Shown here: piece by piece, positions 1 through 7,894 of the stretch
Numbering within the stretch: position 1 is the stretch's first letter
Layout: each line of letters opens with the position of its first letter
NCBI GenBank assembly: GCA_963742535.1
Contig: CAVUMC010000002.1
Coordinates: 2,542,001-2,606,000 of the forward strand
Length of the DNA: 64,000 nt
Reading direction: 5' to 3'
DNA from: VRUE01 sp963742535
GTDB lineage: Bacteria; Actinomycetota; Thermoleophilia; Solirubrobacterales; 70-9
Notes under the pieces: generated by a model
Seen by the model: only the letters and a program-made list of their open reading frames with translations
Databases searched by the model: none
What the model was told of the DNA's origin: nothing
Translations under genes and position numbers: made by a program

Positions 1-1
1 G

Positions 2-103
2 CTAAAGGCGTTGGCAGTGCTCGTTCGCCTACTCACTCCGGTGGTGCCGCATTTCGGCGAGACCCTTCTGCTTGAGCTGGACTGCCACATGACAGGTAGC
101 TGA
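2..103 (+). CDS. C-terminal end of an upstream gene, possibly aminoacyl-tRNA synthetase-like
   Basis: An open frame runs in from the left edge and stops at 101-103, twelve bases before the next start. Its last 33 residues include the stretch LLTPVVPHFGETLL. This resembles the 'P..PH.AE.L' segment in the anticodon-binding helical domain of class I synthetases of the Met/Leu/Val group. Only about 30 residues are visible, so the family call is tentative. The tight spacing to the sbnA-like gene suggests the same transcript. Confidence 0.35.
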   Translation, partial: LKALAVLVRLLTPVVPHFGETLLLELDCHMTGS

Positions 104-114
104 GGTGACTGACG

Positions 115-1074
115 GTGTCCCCGCTTAAGTCGGTAGCTGAATGCGTCGGGGGTACGCCGTTGGTCAGACTCGACCGCTGTTTTCGGGGCGGCCCCGAGGT
201 GCTGGCCAAGCTTGAGTTTCTCAATCCTGGCGGCAGCATTAAGGACAGGCCAGCCCGCTACATCATCGAGCACGCTCTCGCAACCGGGGAGCTGCGAGAG
301 GGTGGGGTAGTCATCGAGAGCTCGTCGGGAAATTTTGGGGTCGCTCTGGCGATGCTCGCCCGCATTTACGAGCTGCGGCTTGTGTGCGTTGTCGATCCGA
401 ACATCACGCCCACCAATCTGGCCCTGTTGCGCGAGATGGGCGCGCAGATAGAGATGGTTACGGAGTTAGACGAGAACGAGGGGTATCTGCTGAGTCGCCT
501 GGCACGCGTCGCTGTGCTTGCCGAGGAATATCCTGATGCCTTCCGAGTTAACCAGCACACCAACCAGCTGAACTGGCGCTGTCACTATGAATCCCTGGGT
601 GTCGAGCTAGCACAGGAGGTTGACCCACCCCCGGATCTGTTCGTCGCCGCTGTTAGTACCACGGCCACCCTGGTGGGGGTTGGGATGCGACTGCGAGAGC
701 GTTGGCCTTCGATCTGGGTGGTGGCGGTCGACGCGGAGGGGTCGGTTCTCTTTGGCGGCGCGGGTGGGCCTCGTGTGATTCCGGGTCTCGGCGCGAGCAG
801 AGCCGACTCCTTCTCCGCAGAGGAGGTCGCTGACGAAGTGGTGCGCGTAGGAGACCTGGCCGCGACAGCGGCTTGTCGGCGGCTACTTCGGGCCGAGGGA
901 ATCTTTGCCGGGGGTTCCTCTGGCGCGGTAATTGCGGCGATTGGCCAACTTGTTCCGAGCCTCGCTGCCGGGACAAGAATCGTCACGGTATTGCCCGATC
1001 GGGGTGAGCGCTATATCGAATCGACGCCGAGGGAAGACGAGTGCCTTGCCTTGCGCGAACGGGCCTCGGTTTGA
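115..1074 (+). CDS. sbnA: SbnA-like PLP enzyme for 2,3-diaminopropionate synthesis
   Basis: A 319-residue PLP-dependent enzyme of the cysteine synthase fold. SbnA joins O-phospho-L-serine and L-glutamate to give N-(1-amino-1-carboxy-2-ethyl)-glutamate, the first step to L-2,3-diaminopropionate. Visible landmarks are NPGGSIKDRPA (PLP lysine) near residue 40, SSSGNFG near 64-70, VSTTATLVG near 180, the Sbn-type LPGLGASR-like segment (IPGLGASR) near 222, and GGSSGAVIAA near 264. The length matches the family. The start is GTG at 115 with TGAGGTG just upstream. It is followed after 6 bases by an SbnB-like gene, the usual partner. Third positions are less GC-rich than in most of the window, and there is a rare TTA codon at 466-468, both consistent with transfer. 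Cysteine synthase is the alternative, but the neighbour favours SbnA. Confidence 0.9.
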   Translation: MSPLKSVAECVGGTPLVRLDRCFRGGPEVLAKLEFLNPGGSIKDRPARYIIEHALATGELREGGVVIESSSGNFGVALAMLARIYELRLVCVVDPNITPTNLALLREMGAQIEMVTELDENEGYLLSRLARVAVLAEEYPDAFRVNQHTNQLNWRCHYESLGVELAQEVDPPPDLFVAAVSTTATLVGVGMRLRERWPSIWVVAVDAEGSVLFGGAGGPRVIPGLGASRADSFSAEEVADEVVRVGDLAATAACRRLLRAEGIFAGGSSGAVIAAIGQLVPSLAAGTRIVTVLPDRGERYIESTPREDECLALRERASV

Positions 1075-1080
1075 GTTGCC

Positions 1081-2094
1081 ATGTTTGCGTCATGCTCCAA
1101 CTCGTTGCTGTATCTGAGCAGGGCTGACATCGAGCGAGCGGTTGGCTCTTCCTTCCAGCCTTTCGTCGACTCAGTGACGAAAGCGCTTATCGCCCACTCT
1201 AGAGGTGCAACCTGTCAGCCACTGAAGCCCTACTTGCGACGTCCCGGCTCCGAGAACCCTTACGACAGGCTAATTGCGATGCCTGCCTATATCGATGAAG
1301 GCTCTCAAGCGATAGGACTAAAGTGGATTGGGTCTAAGCAGTTGGGTCTTGGCAGTGGTCAGCGGGAGCGAGCAAGCGCCTTGATCGTCCTCAATGACCC
1401 CGACACCCACCGTCCCATGGCCATTATGGAGGGAGGGTTGATTAGCGGTAAGCGAACCGCAGCGGTGACGGTCGCCGCCGCCCGGCATCTGGCACGGTCT
1501 GACGCCGAGGCAGTGGCGATCATTGGTTGCGGTTTTATTGGCAGCCTCCATGCATATGCCTTGGTTGAGGCCTTTCCAGCGGCGTCGCCTATCTACCTCT
1601 ATGACTCCGATCCGGATGCGATGGCGAAGCTTGTATCGGGGCTTAAGGAGCGGGGCGTCGATGCCCGCAGTTGCTTGAGCGCCGAGGAGGCGGTGAAGTC
1701 AGCCTCCATTGTCGCCGCCTGCACGGTGGCGTCGACACCCACCATCCAAGACGGGTGGCTTGCAGAGGGGTCCTTGCTTTGCAATGTCTCGTTGGTCGAT
1801 GCCACTCCTCAGGTCTACCTTCAGACAGACAAGCTCATCGTTGACGACTGGGAGCAGGCAAATCGTGCTGGGAAGATAGTTAACGATTTGGTCGCCTCGG
1901 GCGAGCTGTCGCGAGCAAGGCTTCACGGCGAGCTCGGTGATGTTCTAGACGGGTCTTGCGAGGGAAGGTCAGACTCGCGCGAGCGAATTGTCCTTAATCC
2001 GATGGGCCTCGCCATCGAGGATGTCGCTTGCGGCGCTCTTGTTTATCGGCAGGCACTTGACAGAGGTCTCGGCCGATGGCTACCTCTGATGTAG
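1081..2094 (+). CDS. sbnB: SbnB-like N-((2S)-2-amino-2-carboxyethyl)-glutamate dehydrogenase
   Basis: A 337-residue member of the ornithine cyclodeaminase/mu-crystallin family. SbnB oxidatively cleaves the SbnA product with NAD to release L-2,3-diaminopropionate and 2-oxoglutarate. Seen in the sequence: substrate-binding KWIGSKQLGL near residue 80, EGGLISGKRTAAV near 117-129, the Rossmann motif IIGCGFIGSLHAYAL near 146-160, and DDWEQANRAGK near 254-264. The start is ATG six bases after the sbnA stop, so the two are very likely co-transcribed. The 3' end overlaps the next gene by 19 bp. An ordinary ornithine cyclodeaminase is less likely because of the sbnA partner. Confidence 0.88.
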   Translation: MFASCSNSLLYLSRADIERAVGSSFQPFVDSVTKALIAHSRGATCQPLKPYLRRPGSENPYDRLIAMPAYIDEGSQAIGLKWIGSKQLGLGSGQRERASALIVLNDPDTHRPMAIMEGGLISGKRTAAVTVAAARHLARSDAEAVAIIGCGFIGSLHAYALVEAFPAASPIYLYDSDPDAMAKLVSGLKERGVDARSCLSAEEAVKSASIVAACTVASTPTIQDGWLAEGSLLCNVSLVDATPQVYLQTDKLIVDDWEQANRAGKIVNDLVASGELSRARLHGELGDVLDGSCEGRSDSRERIVLNPMGLAIEDVACGALVYRQALDRGLGRWLPLM

Positions 2095-2879
2095 GCGTAC
2101 GCTTCGACTTACTCGCGGAGCTTTTCGATCCGGTGACGTTGATCATGGCCCCACCGCGCTCTTGCTCAACCGCTCTCGCACGGGTGTTCTGGAGTCTCTC
2201 CAGCTATCGCTTCTATAGCCATGAGCCTTTCGAGGTCGCCTACTACGAGGGTGCTGATCTTGAGCGAGTGGCCGCCCTCCTTGCCAATCCCCCAAAGATT
2301 ACGAATCTCGATCCTTCGAGTCAGGAGAAGTCTTCTGCACGGGGGTTGTTGATCAAGGAGATGACATTCCAAGTTGGGGCTGACTTTCCTTTGCTCCTAA
2401 GGTTGGCAACTGGCCCGGTGATCTTCCTGATCCGTGATCCACGTCTCTGTGTAGTTTCGCGGATGAGGGTCCTGAGCCGCCATGGTAGGCAGCCGATTTT
2501 CGATCCTGCTGAGAGTGGTTGGGCTCAGTTGGCGAGACAGATCGAAGAGGCCCTCTGTCGCAAAGTGCCATATGTGGTGGTGGACGCGCATAGCTTCAGA
2601 TCCGATCCGAGACGGGTGGTCAGCGAGCTCGCGGAGATCTTCGGGTTCACCTACTCCGATCGCTTGCTGAAATGGCGCAGTTCCGACATTGGTTCCCTTA
2701 GCGCCATGCACCATGGCCTAGATGACCCCTTCTATGACCGGGTTCTTCGCAGTCGGGGGATCGAACCGCTAATGGAGCAGGTGCCGACCTTGCGGGAGAT
2801 CCCCGAGGAGCGCGGACTTCGCCAGCACGTGGAGGAGGCCCTGGAGATCTTTAACGAACTTCAGTCAGTCGCGATCTAG
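2076..2879 (+). CDS. Sulfotransferase-family protein
   Basis: A 267-residue protein with sulfotransferase features. The PAPS 5'-phosphosulfate loop is MAPPRSCSTALARVFW at about residues 24-39. The 3'-phosphate region is IFLIRDPRLCVVSRMR near 118-133. The family moves sulfate from PAPS to hydroxyl or amine acceptors; the acceptor here cannot be read. The start lies inside sbnB (19-bp overlap), so it is probably translated from the same message and may tailor a diaminopropionate-containing product. A rare TTA codon sits at 2109-2111. Some P-loop proteins with this signature are not true sulfotransferases. Confidence 0.75.
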   Translation: MATSDVGVRFDLLAELFDPVTLIMAPPRSCSTALARVFWSLSSYRFYSHEPFEVAYYEGADLERVAALLANPPKITNLDPSSQEKSSARGLLIKEMTFQVGADFPLLLRLATGPVIFLIRDPRLCVVSRMRVLSRHGRQPIFDPAESGWAQLARQIEEALCRKVPYVVVDAHSFRSDPRRVVSELAEIFGFTYSDRLLKWRSSDIGSLSAMHHGLDDPFYDRVLRSRGIEPLMEQVPTLREIPEERGLRQHVEEALEIFNELQSVAI

Positions 2880-2939
2880 CTCGCATAGCTTCCTGTGCGC
2901 GGCGAGCATGAATCGGCCGGAACGGCCTGCCAGAGCCAT

Positions 2940-3853
2940 TCAGAAAACTGGTGGCGGGGTGCCGCCGGCGCTGGCGGCGAGCGCCGGGTCCCACTCACAG
3001 ACGAGGCAGGCGTGCTCGAAGACCGAGCGGGCGAAATCGAGTGCGGCGGCGTGCGGATCGCCGCTGGCGATGGCGTCGTCCCAGTCGAGGACGTACTCGC
3101 CGAGCTCGCTATCCCACCTGGCCGCCGCCGGTGAGACATCTGCGCCGGGGAAGGAGTCGGGAGCTGGGTGGGCGTAAGCGTAAAAAGCCGCTTTGCCGTA
3201 GTTGGCATCGCCCGGCCACCAGCCGACGGCGACCTCCTGCGCGTCCATCGCGTTACGCATGATGAAGTCGTCGGAGGGCGGCTCGGCGGGGTGGCCGGAG
3301 AAGAGGCTGACCGCGAGGTCGAAGGATCCCCACCAGGCGTTGACGGGAGTGCTGCGGCCGCGAAAGGGGGCGCGGAACTCGGCCAGGACGAGAGCCGCGC
3401 GGGTGGCGGCGGAGAAGTAGGTGGCGACCCGCTCGGGCTCGTAGCGGGCGTGGTCGGTGTCCTGGTCGAGCGGTGTGCTCCAGGGCACCTCCTGCGGAGC
3501 GAGGTCGATCTCGCCGAGGCCGACGAGCTCGCGTAGGGCCCGAGCACGTTTTGGGTCACGTCGGCAACCGAGCGGTGTGGGGTGAGGGGAACGCGATCGA
3601 CGCCGCCGTCGCTGTGTTCGGCGATCGCCTCGTGCGCGTGCAGGTCGAGGGCGACGACGAAGGTTCCCGAGCCGTCCGGCGCTGGCAGAGGCGGCGTCTC
3701 CCAGCCGCGCGCGGTCAGCCGCAGGGCCGCGTGTTGGAGCTGCGGCTCGGGCGGGGCGAGCTGGGCGGCGAGCTTGCCGAGCAGCTGAGAGTGGCTGTGC
3801 AGCGTGTCGCAGCTCTCCCTCCATTCGCCGTAGGAGATCGAGGGCCACGCCAT
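2940..3853 (-). pseudogene. DUF5996 family gene split by an apparent one-base frameshift
   Basis: The first third reads in one frame from ATG at 3853 (MAWPSISYGEWRESCDTLH, through SVADVTQNVL). The rest is in another frame (RALRELVGLGEIDLAP, DQDTDHARYEPERVA, NAWWGSFDLAVSLFSG, FYAYAHPAP, ending TPPPVF). Together they make a complete DUF5996-type protein of about 304 residues, function unknown. Restoring one base beside GGGCCC at 3536-3541 joins the halves exactly. No other damage is visible, so a sequencing error is as likely as a real pseudogene. It converges on the sulfotransferase gene, with about 60 bases between. Confidence 0.75.
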
Positions 3854-3901
3854 TTGCCCAGCTTACGCCTTGGCTTCGCGCGGCCGTGAGAGGATGCGGC
3901 G

Positions 3902-5008
3902 ATGAGGATGAGGGCGGCGGTGCTGGAGGAGTTCGGGGAGCCACTGGCTGTGCAGGAGGTGGAGCTGGCCGAGCCGCGCGCGGGCGAGGTCCTGGTGCGC
4001 CTCGCTGCCTGCGGCGTCTGTCACACCGACCTCTACACGGCCTCCGGTGCTGACCCCTCCGGGTACGCGCCGACGGTGCTCGGTCACGAGGGGGCGGGGG
4101 TGGTCGAGCGGGTTGGCTCCGACGTTTCCTCGCTGGCTCCGGGCGACCACGTCGTCACCCTTTTCTCGCCCCAGTGCGGCGAGTGCATCCACTGCGTCGA
4201 CCCGCGCACCAACCTCTGCCTGGCGATCCGCGAGCAGCAGAACAAGGGCTTCCTGCCGGATGGGAGCACCCGCATCTCCCGCGATGGCGACGGCATCCGT
4301 CACTTCATGGGCTGCTCGACCTTCGCCGAGTACACGGTGATGCCGGAGATTGCCCTGGCCAAGGTCAACCCGGAGGCGCCGTTCGAGCACGCCTGTCTCT
4401 TCGCCTGCGGCCTCTCGACCGGTCTTGGCGCCGCGATCAACACCGCTGCAGTGCGGCCCGGCAGTACCTGCGTCGTCTTCGGCGCCGGCATGGTCGGCCT
4501 CGGCGCGGTGGCCGGGTGCCGCCTGCAGGGCGCCGAGCGCATCGTCTGCGTCGACCTCTCGGCACGGCGGCTGGAGCTGGCCCGGGGGCAGGGAGCAACC
4601 GATCTGATGACTGGCGGCGAGGACGCGGTCGAGCGGATCCTCGAGATGACCGACGGCTTTGGTGCCGACTACACCTTTGAGGCCACCGGCAACGTCGCCG
4701 TGATGCGCCAGGCGGTGGAATCCGCTCGCATGGGATGGGGGCTGTGCACCGTTGCCGGGGTCGCCGGCAAGGGCGAGACCCTCGACGTCGTTCCCCGCTT
4801 CCTGATCACCGGCCGCCGCATCGCCGGTTCTTCGTTCGGAGGGGTCAAGGGCCGCCAACAGGTGCCGCAGCTGATCGACCGCTACCTCGCCGGTGAGATC
4901 GACGTGGAGCCCTTTCTCTCGCATCGCATCTCCCTCGACGAGGTCAACCGCGGCTTCGAGCTGATGGAGGCCCAGGACGGCATCCGCAGCGTGATCGAGT
5001 TCGCTTAG
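3902..5008 (+). CDS. Zinc-dependent class III-type alcohol dehydrogenase
   Basis: A 368-residue medium-chain dehydrogenase. Catalytic zinc ligands are seen in CGVCHTDLY and GHEGAGVVE. The structural-zinc loop is CGECIHCVDPRTNLC, near residues 91-105. The cofactor motif is VFGAGMVGLGAV (about 197-208). The C-terminal segment FGGVKGRQQVPQLIDRYLAGE is typical of the class III group (S-hydroxymethyl-thiol/formaldehyde dehydrogenases and relatives). The class is clear; the natural substrate, whether thiol-bound formaldehyde or another alcohol, is not. It is transcribed divergently from the DUF5996 gene, 48 bases apart. Confidence 0.85.
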   Translation: MRMRAAVLEEFGEPLAVQEVELAEPRAGEVLVRLAACGVCHTDLYTASGADPSGYAPTVLGHEGAGVVERVGSDVSSLAPGDHVVTLFSPQCGECIHCVDPRTNLCLAIREQQNKGFLPDGSTRISRDGDGIRHFMGCSTFAEYTVMPEIALAKVNPEAPFEHACLFACGLSTGLGAAINTAAVRPGSTCVVFGAGMVGLGAVAGCRLQGAERIVCVDLSARRLELARGQGATDLMTGGEDAVERILEMTDGFGADYTFEATGNVAVMRQAVESARMGWGLCTVAGVAGKGETLDVVPRFLITGRRIAGSSFGGVKGRQQVPQLIDRYLAGEIDVEPFLSHRISLDEVNRGFELMEAQDGIRSVIEFA

Positions 5009-5036
5009 CGCCGCGCCGGGTACGTCAAGTCAGACC

Positions 5037-5282
5037 ATGCCTTTTTGGATTGCCAAGCGCGCTGCCCCCGCCATCTGGAAGCGGGTTCCGTGGCGAATGG
5101 TCTGGACCGTGGTCCTCTGGCTGGGAGCCAAAGGGCGCGACCGAGTCCAGCAGAACCTCACCCAGAAGGAGCAGGGTGAATTCTGGCGACTGGCGAAGAA
5201 GTCGAAGGGACGCCCGGGCAACCTCACTGAGCGCGACAAAACCCGCCTCAAGAACATCGCCGGCAAGGCGATCCGCGGCTAG
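5037..5282 (+). CDS. Small basic hypothetical protein
   Basis: An 81-residue protein rich in Lys and Arg with one hydrophobic stretch (PWRMVWTVVLWLGA, about residues 18-31), then a charged helix-prone tail (QKEQGEFWRLAKKSKGRPGNL). It follows the dehydrogenase stop by 28 bases on the same strand. No Shine-Dalgarno sequence is evident. Codon third positions are GC-rich, as expected for a real gene here. I do not recognise the family. Confidence 0.5.
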   Translation: MPFWIAKRAAPAIWKRVPWRMVWTVVLWLGAKGRDRVQQNLTQKEQGEFWRLAKKSKGRPGNLTERDKTRLKNIAGKAIRG

Positions 5283-5327
5283 CGGACCGCCTCACCTCGA
5301 ACTTCTCAAACCGTCTCGGCTGTCTCC

Positions 5328-5603
5328 TCACTCCTGTTGTTCGAGCTCGCGCTCGCGCTCGTCGGCCTTGCGCTCGTTTAGCTCGGCTTCGGCCGCCGTT
5401 CGGCGTGCCCGCTCCTCGGCCAGCTGCGCCTCGCTGCGGGCGCTATCTGCCTGTTCACGGTGATGGTCAACATCATCGTGCAGGGCCTTGTCCTGAACGC
5501 GTCCGAGTTGCTGCTGGCGCTTGCGCCTCGAAGCGACCGTGGCCAAGGCGACGATCACCACCAGGACAACGATGACGATGACGACTATGGCAATGGTGGA
5601 CAT
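5328..5603 (-). CDS. Small single-pass membrane protein with coiled-coil tail
   Basis: 91 residues: an N-terminal transmembrane helix (about 4-24, rich in Val and Ile), then SRRKRQQQ as a positive-inside anchor, then a long Glu/Ala/Arg helix that should form a coiled coil. A strong ribosome site (AGGAGGA on the coding strand) lies just before the ATG at 5603. The architecture of one helix plus a charged tail is shared by small stress or envelope proteins; no specific function can be assigned. It faces the CsbD gene divergently. Confidence 0.7.
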   Translation of the reverse strand: MSTIAIVVIVIVVLVVIVALATVASRRKRQQQLGRVQDKALHDDVDHHREQADSARSEAQLAEERARRTAAEAELNERKADERERELEQQE

Positions 5604-5790
5604 CGAATCCTCCTGAGCTTTGGGTCAGATCTCTTAACCGGCTTCGGTGTACCCGTCGACCAGGAGCGGAAACTCCGTATGCCCGGGGTGCCTGCCCTGC
5701 GTCAGTTCCAGGCTCGCGTCGGTCAGGCCCGCATGGCTCGCGCCGGTCTCGGGTAGGGGAACCCGACAGGCAAACGAGAAGGAGCGACTA

Positions 5791-5970
5791 ATGGCTGATG
5801 AGATCAAGAACAAGGACGACGCCAAGGGGCGCGTCAAGGAGGCAGCTGGCAGCCTCACCGGCGATGACGACCTGAAGCGCGAGGGCAAGGTCGACAAAGC
5901 GACCGGTGCGGCGAAGGATGGCGTTGAGAAGGTCGCCGACAAGGTAAAAGGCATTCTCAAACGCGATTGA
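5791..5970 (+). CDS. csbD: CsbD-family stress response protein
   Basis: A 59-residue hydrophilic protein matching CsbD: KDDAKGRVKEAAGSLTGDDDLKREGKVDKATGAAK. These small abundant proteins are induced in general stress responses; their molecular role is unclear. The ATG at 5791 has GAAGGAG seven bases upstream. A hairpin follows the stop. Two further proteins at 27.3-28.3 kb carry the same motif at the head of coiled-coil tails. Confidence 0.85.
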   Translation: MADEIKNKDDAKGRVKEAAGSLTGDDDLKREGKVDKATGAAKDGVEKVADKVKGILKRD

Positions 5971-5998
5971 GGGACCGCTGCGGGTCCGCTGCTCCCTC
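5969..5998 (+). terminator. Possible hairpin terminator after csbD
   Basis: GAGGGA at 5969-5974 can pair with TCCCTC at 5993-5998, and an inner GGACC/GGTCC pairing is an alternative. The structure begins at the csbD stop codon. No U-tract follows, so this is a weak call. Confidence 0.35.
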
Positions 5999-6024
5999 GC
6001 TGTCGCTTCCATTAACTTGGGCCG

Positions 6025-6456
6025 GTGACTTATCGCGTGCTGTCGGCATCGGATGCGTTCTGGCGTCCTTCGAACCAGATGGGCATCGACAACACCGATC
6101 TCGGCGGCCAGCTTGAGGCAAAGCAACTGGGAGCGAGGCTCTGGCGATTGAAGCCAGGTCAGGCCTCGACCAAGCACCGGCACTTCGAGCAGGAAGAGCT
6201 CTACGTCCTGCTCGAGGGCTCGGGGCGGATGCGCATCGACGAGGACCTGCTCACGTTGGCGCCCTTGGACTCGGTGCTGGTTGAGGCCGACTCGGCTCGC
6301 CAGCTCTTCAACGACACCGATGCCGACCAGCTCTGGCTCGTCGCCGGCGCCCCGCGCGAGCTGGCCAACACGCTCGAGATGTCCCCGGAGCAGCTCGCCG
6401 CGCTCTACCCGGACGGTCCCAAAGCGCTGCCGCCCGAGCTCACGTCCTCGGACTAA
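6025..6456 (+). CDS. Cupin-domain protein
   Basis: A 143-residue single-domain cupin. The metal-binding motif is KHRHFEQEELYVLLEGSGRMRIDED (His-Arg-His then Glu, about residues 51-75), and the second motif is around QLFNDTDADQLWLVAG. Cupins bind a metal and range from sugar isomerases to small-ligand sensors; the ligand here is unknown. Start is GTG at 6025. It stands alone between the csbD hairpin and a convergent DUF1508 gene. Confidence 0.83.
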   Translation: MTYRVLSASDAFWRPSNQMGIDNTDLGGQLEAKQLGARLWRLKPGQASTKHRHFEQEELYVLLEGSGRMRIDEDLLTLAPLDSVLVEADSARQLFNDTDADQLWLVAGAPRELANTLEMSPEQLAALYPDGPKALPPELTSSD

Positions 6457-6485
6457 GCCGGTCTAGCCGTACGTGGTCCAGCGCT

Positions 6486-6722
6486 CTAGGCCTGGGCCAG
6501 CTCGCGATCGAGGATCTCGACCAGGGCGTCTCTCACGCCATCGGCGGGCGTTCCGGAAATCCGTGCTCCGGCAGCGACGCCGCGGACGTTTTCGGCAGCT
6601 CGCAGCGCGTGCCAGTGGGAATCGAACGACTCTCCGGACGTGGCCACGGCGCGGCCGTCAGCGTTGAGCAGCCGCCAGCGCCACTTGCCGACGAGGTCTT
6701 CATATGCGTCGAATTGGGGCAT
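6486..6722 (-). CDS. DUF1508 (YegP-like) protein
   Basis: 78 residues from the ATG at 6722, chosen because AGGAGAAGAA lies directly before it; a longer reading from 6761 lacks this site. The sequence WRWRLLNADGRAVATSGESFDSHWHALRAAENVR matches the DUF1508 fold, in which a strand-turn-strand reads 'W.wrl...nG...a.s...f......a...i..vk'. The family role is unknown. It lies next to tatC on the same strand, after a 56-base gap. Confidence 0.75.
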   Translation of the reverse strand: MPQFDAYEDLVGKWRWRLLNADGRAVATSGESFDSHWHALRAAENVRGVAAGARISGTPADGVRDALVEILDRELAQA

Positions 6723-6778
6723 TTCTTCTCCTGGGTTCGAAGGACGAACATATGTTCGCATTCGAACCGGCGGAAAAG

Positions 6779-7546
6779 TTAAGACTGCTCAGCAGCGGGT
6801 GGGCTCACCGGTGTCGCGCCGGGCTCGCCGAAGGCACGGGCGAGGACGATGCTGAGCTCATAGAGGGCGATCAGCGGCGCGGTCTCGAGCAGCATCGAGA
6901 CCGGATCGACGCCGGGGAGAGCGGCAGCAACGATCGCGCAGCCGAGGTAGGCGTAGCGGCGGTTCTGGCGCAGCTGGCGGACGCTGACGATGCCCAGCCT
7001 GGTCACCGCGAGCACCCCAACCGGGACCTGGAAGACGACGCCGCAGGCGAGCAGCGTCGTGCCGAAGAAGCTGTAGTAGTCCTTGGCACGGACCTGGATG
7101 TTGAACTGCGAGTCGTTGAAGTTGAGCAGGAACTTGGTCGCTGCCGGCAGCACGACGAAGTAGCCGAAGATGACGCCGGTTATGAATAGGACGGGGACCA
7201 GCAGCAGCAGGGGCGTGATCGAGCGCCGCTGCTGGCGACTGAAGGCGGGCAGTACGTAGGCATAGACCTGGTAGAGGATGATCGGCATCGAGAGCACGAA
7301 GGCGCCGTAGGCGGCGACCGTCATCGTCGTCGTGAACGGCTCGGTGATGCCGAGCGTGAGCAGCTTGTCGTGCGAGGACGGCAGCGGCCCGTTGGCCAGT
7401 TCGAGCAGCAGGTGGCTCTGCCAGAAGCAGAGGGCGAAGGCAACGCCAAAGACGCTGAGTGAGACGACGACGCGCGCGCGCAGCTCGTCGAGATGCTCGA
7501 CGAGGCTTACCTCGTCCTCATGAGCAATTGGTTTTACGCGGCGCAT
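6779..7546 (-). CDS. tatC: Twin-arginine translocase subunit TatC
   Basis: A 255-residue polytopic membrane protein and the signal-peptide receptor of the Tat pathway, which exports folded proteins. Family landmarks: LVEHLDELRARV near residues 15-26, ITEPFTTTMTVAAYGAFVLSMPIILYQVYAYVLPAF (67-102), and six hydrophobic segments, with GVVFQVPVGVLAVTRLG in the later half. It sits 10 bases after tatA in one operon. tatB is not seen here, as in minimal TatAC systems, or may lie elsewhere. Confidence 0.93.
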   Translation of the reverse strand: MRRVKPIAHEDEVSLVEHLDELRARVVVSLSVFGVAFALCFWQSHLLLELANGPLPSSHDKLLTLGITEPFTTTMTVAAYGAFVLSMPIILYQVYAYVLPAFSRQQRRSITPLLLLVPVLFITGVIFGYFVVLPAATKFLLNFNDSQFNIQVRAKDYYSFFGTTLLACGVVFQVPVGVLAVTRLGIVSVRQLRQNRRYAYLGCAIVAAALPGVDPVSMLLETAPLIALYELSIVLARAFGEPGATPVSPPAAEQS

Positions 7547-7556
7547 CGTCTCTGTC

Positions 7557-7802
7557 TCAGGCGTGCGTGTTGGCGGCGGTGTCGGCCTTGGTGGCCGGTC
7601 CGGGGACCGCTACGACGGGCGGCTGGTCGACTGCCAGGGGGGCCTTGCTCTCGGAATCGTCGTGCTCGCCCGAGACCGAGCCGCGGAACTCGCGGATGCC
7701 TTTGCCGACTGACTTGCCCAGCTCGGGAAGCCGTTTGGGCCCGAAGACGACGAGGGCGATGACGAGGACGATCATGATCTCCATTGGTCCGATATTTGGC
7801 AC
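7557..7802 (-). CDS. tatA: Twin-arginine translocase subunit TatA/E
   Basis: 81 residues with one N-terminal membrane helix (MEIMIVLVIALVVFGPKRLPELGKSVGKGIREF). The FGPKRLPELG hinge and following amphipathic helix are diagnostic of TatA. The acidic, Pro-rich tail is variable in the family. Start is GTG at 7802 with GGAGG upstream. It forms an operon with tatC and lies downstream of the ferritin-like gene on the same strand. Confidence 0.9.
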   Translation of the reverse strand: MPNIGPMEIMIVLVIALVVFGPKRLPELGKSVGKGIREFRGSVSGEHDDSESKAPLAVDQPPVVAVPGPATKADTAANTHA

Positions 7803-7894
7803 TGTGTGCCTCCAGTCTTTGCTGTTCGGTGTTTCTCAGTGAAGTGGTCCCAGCGGGGCCGATTGCCCCTCGGCCCCGCTGGGTGCGATGGCGT

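Noticed and set aside
115..1074. Calling the first PLP gene cysteine synthase
   Set aside because: The adjoining SbnB-like dehydrogenase and the Sbn-type segments fit diaminopropionate synthesis better.
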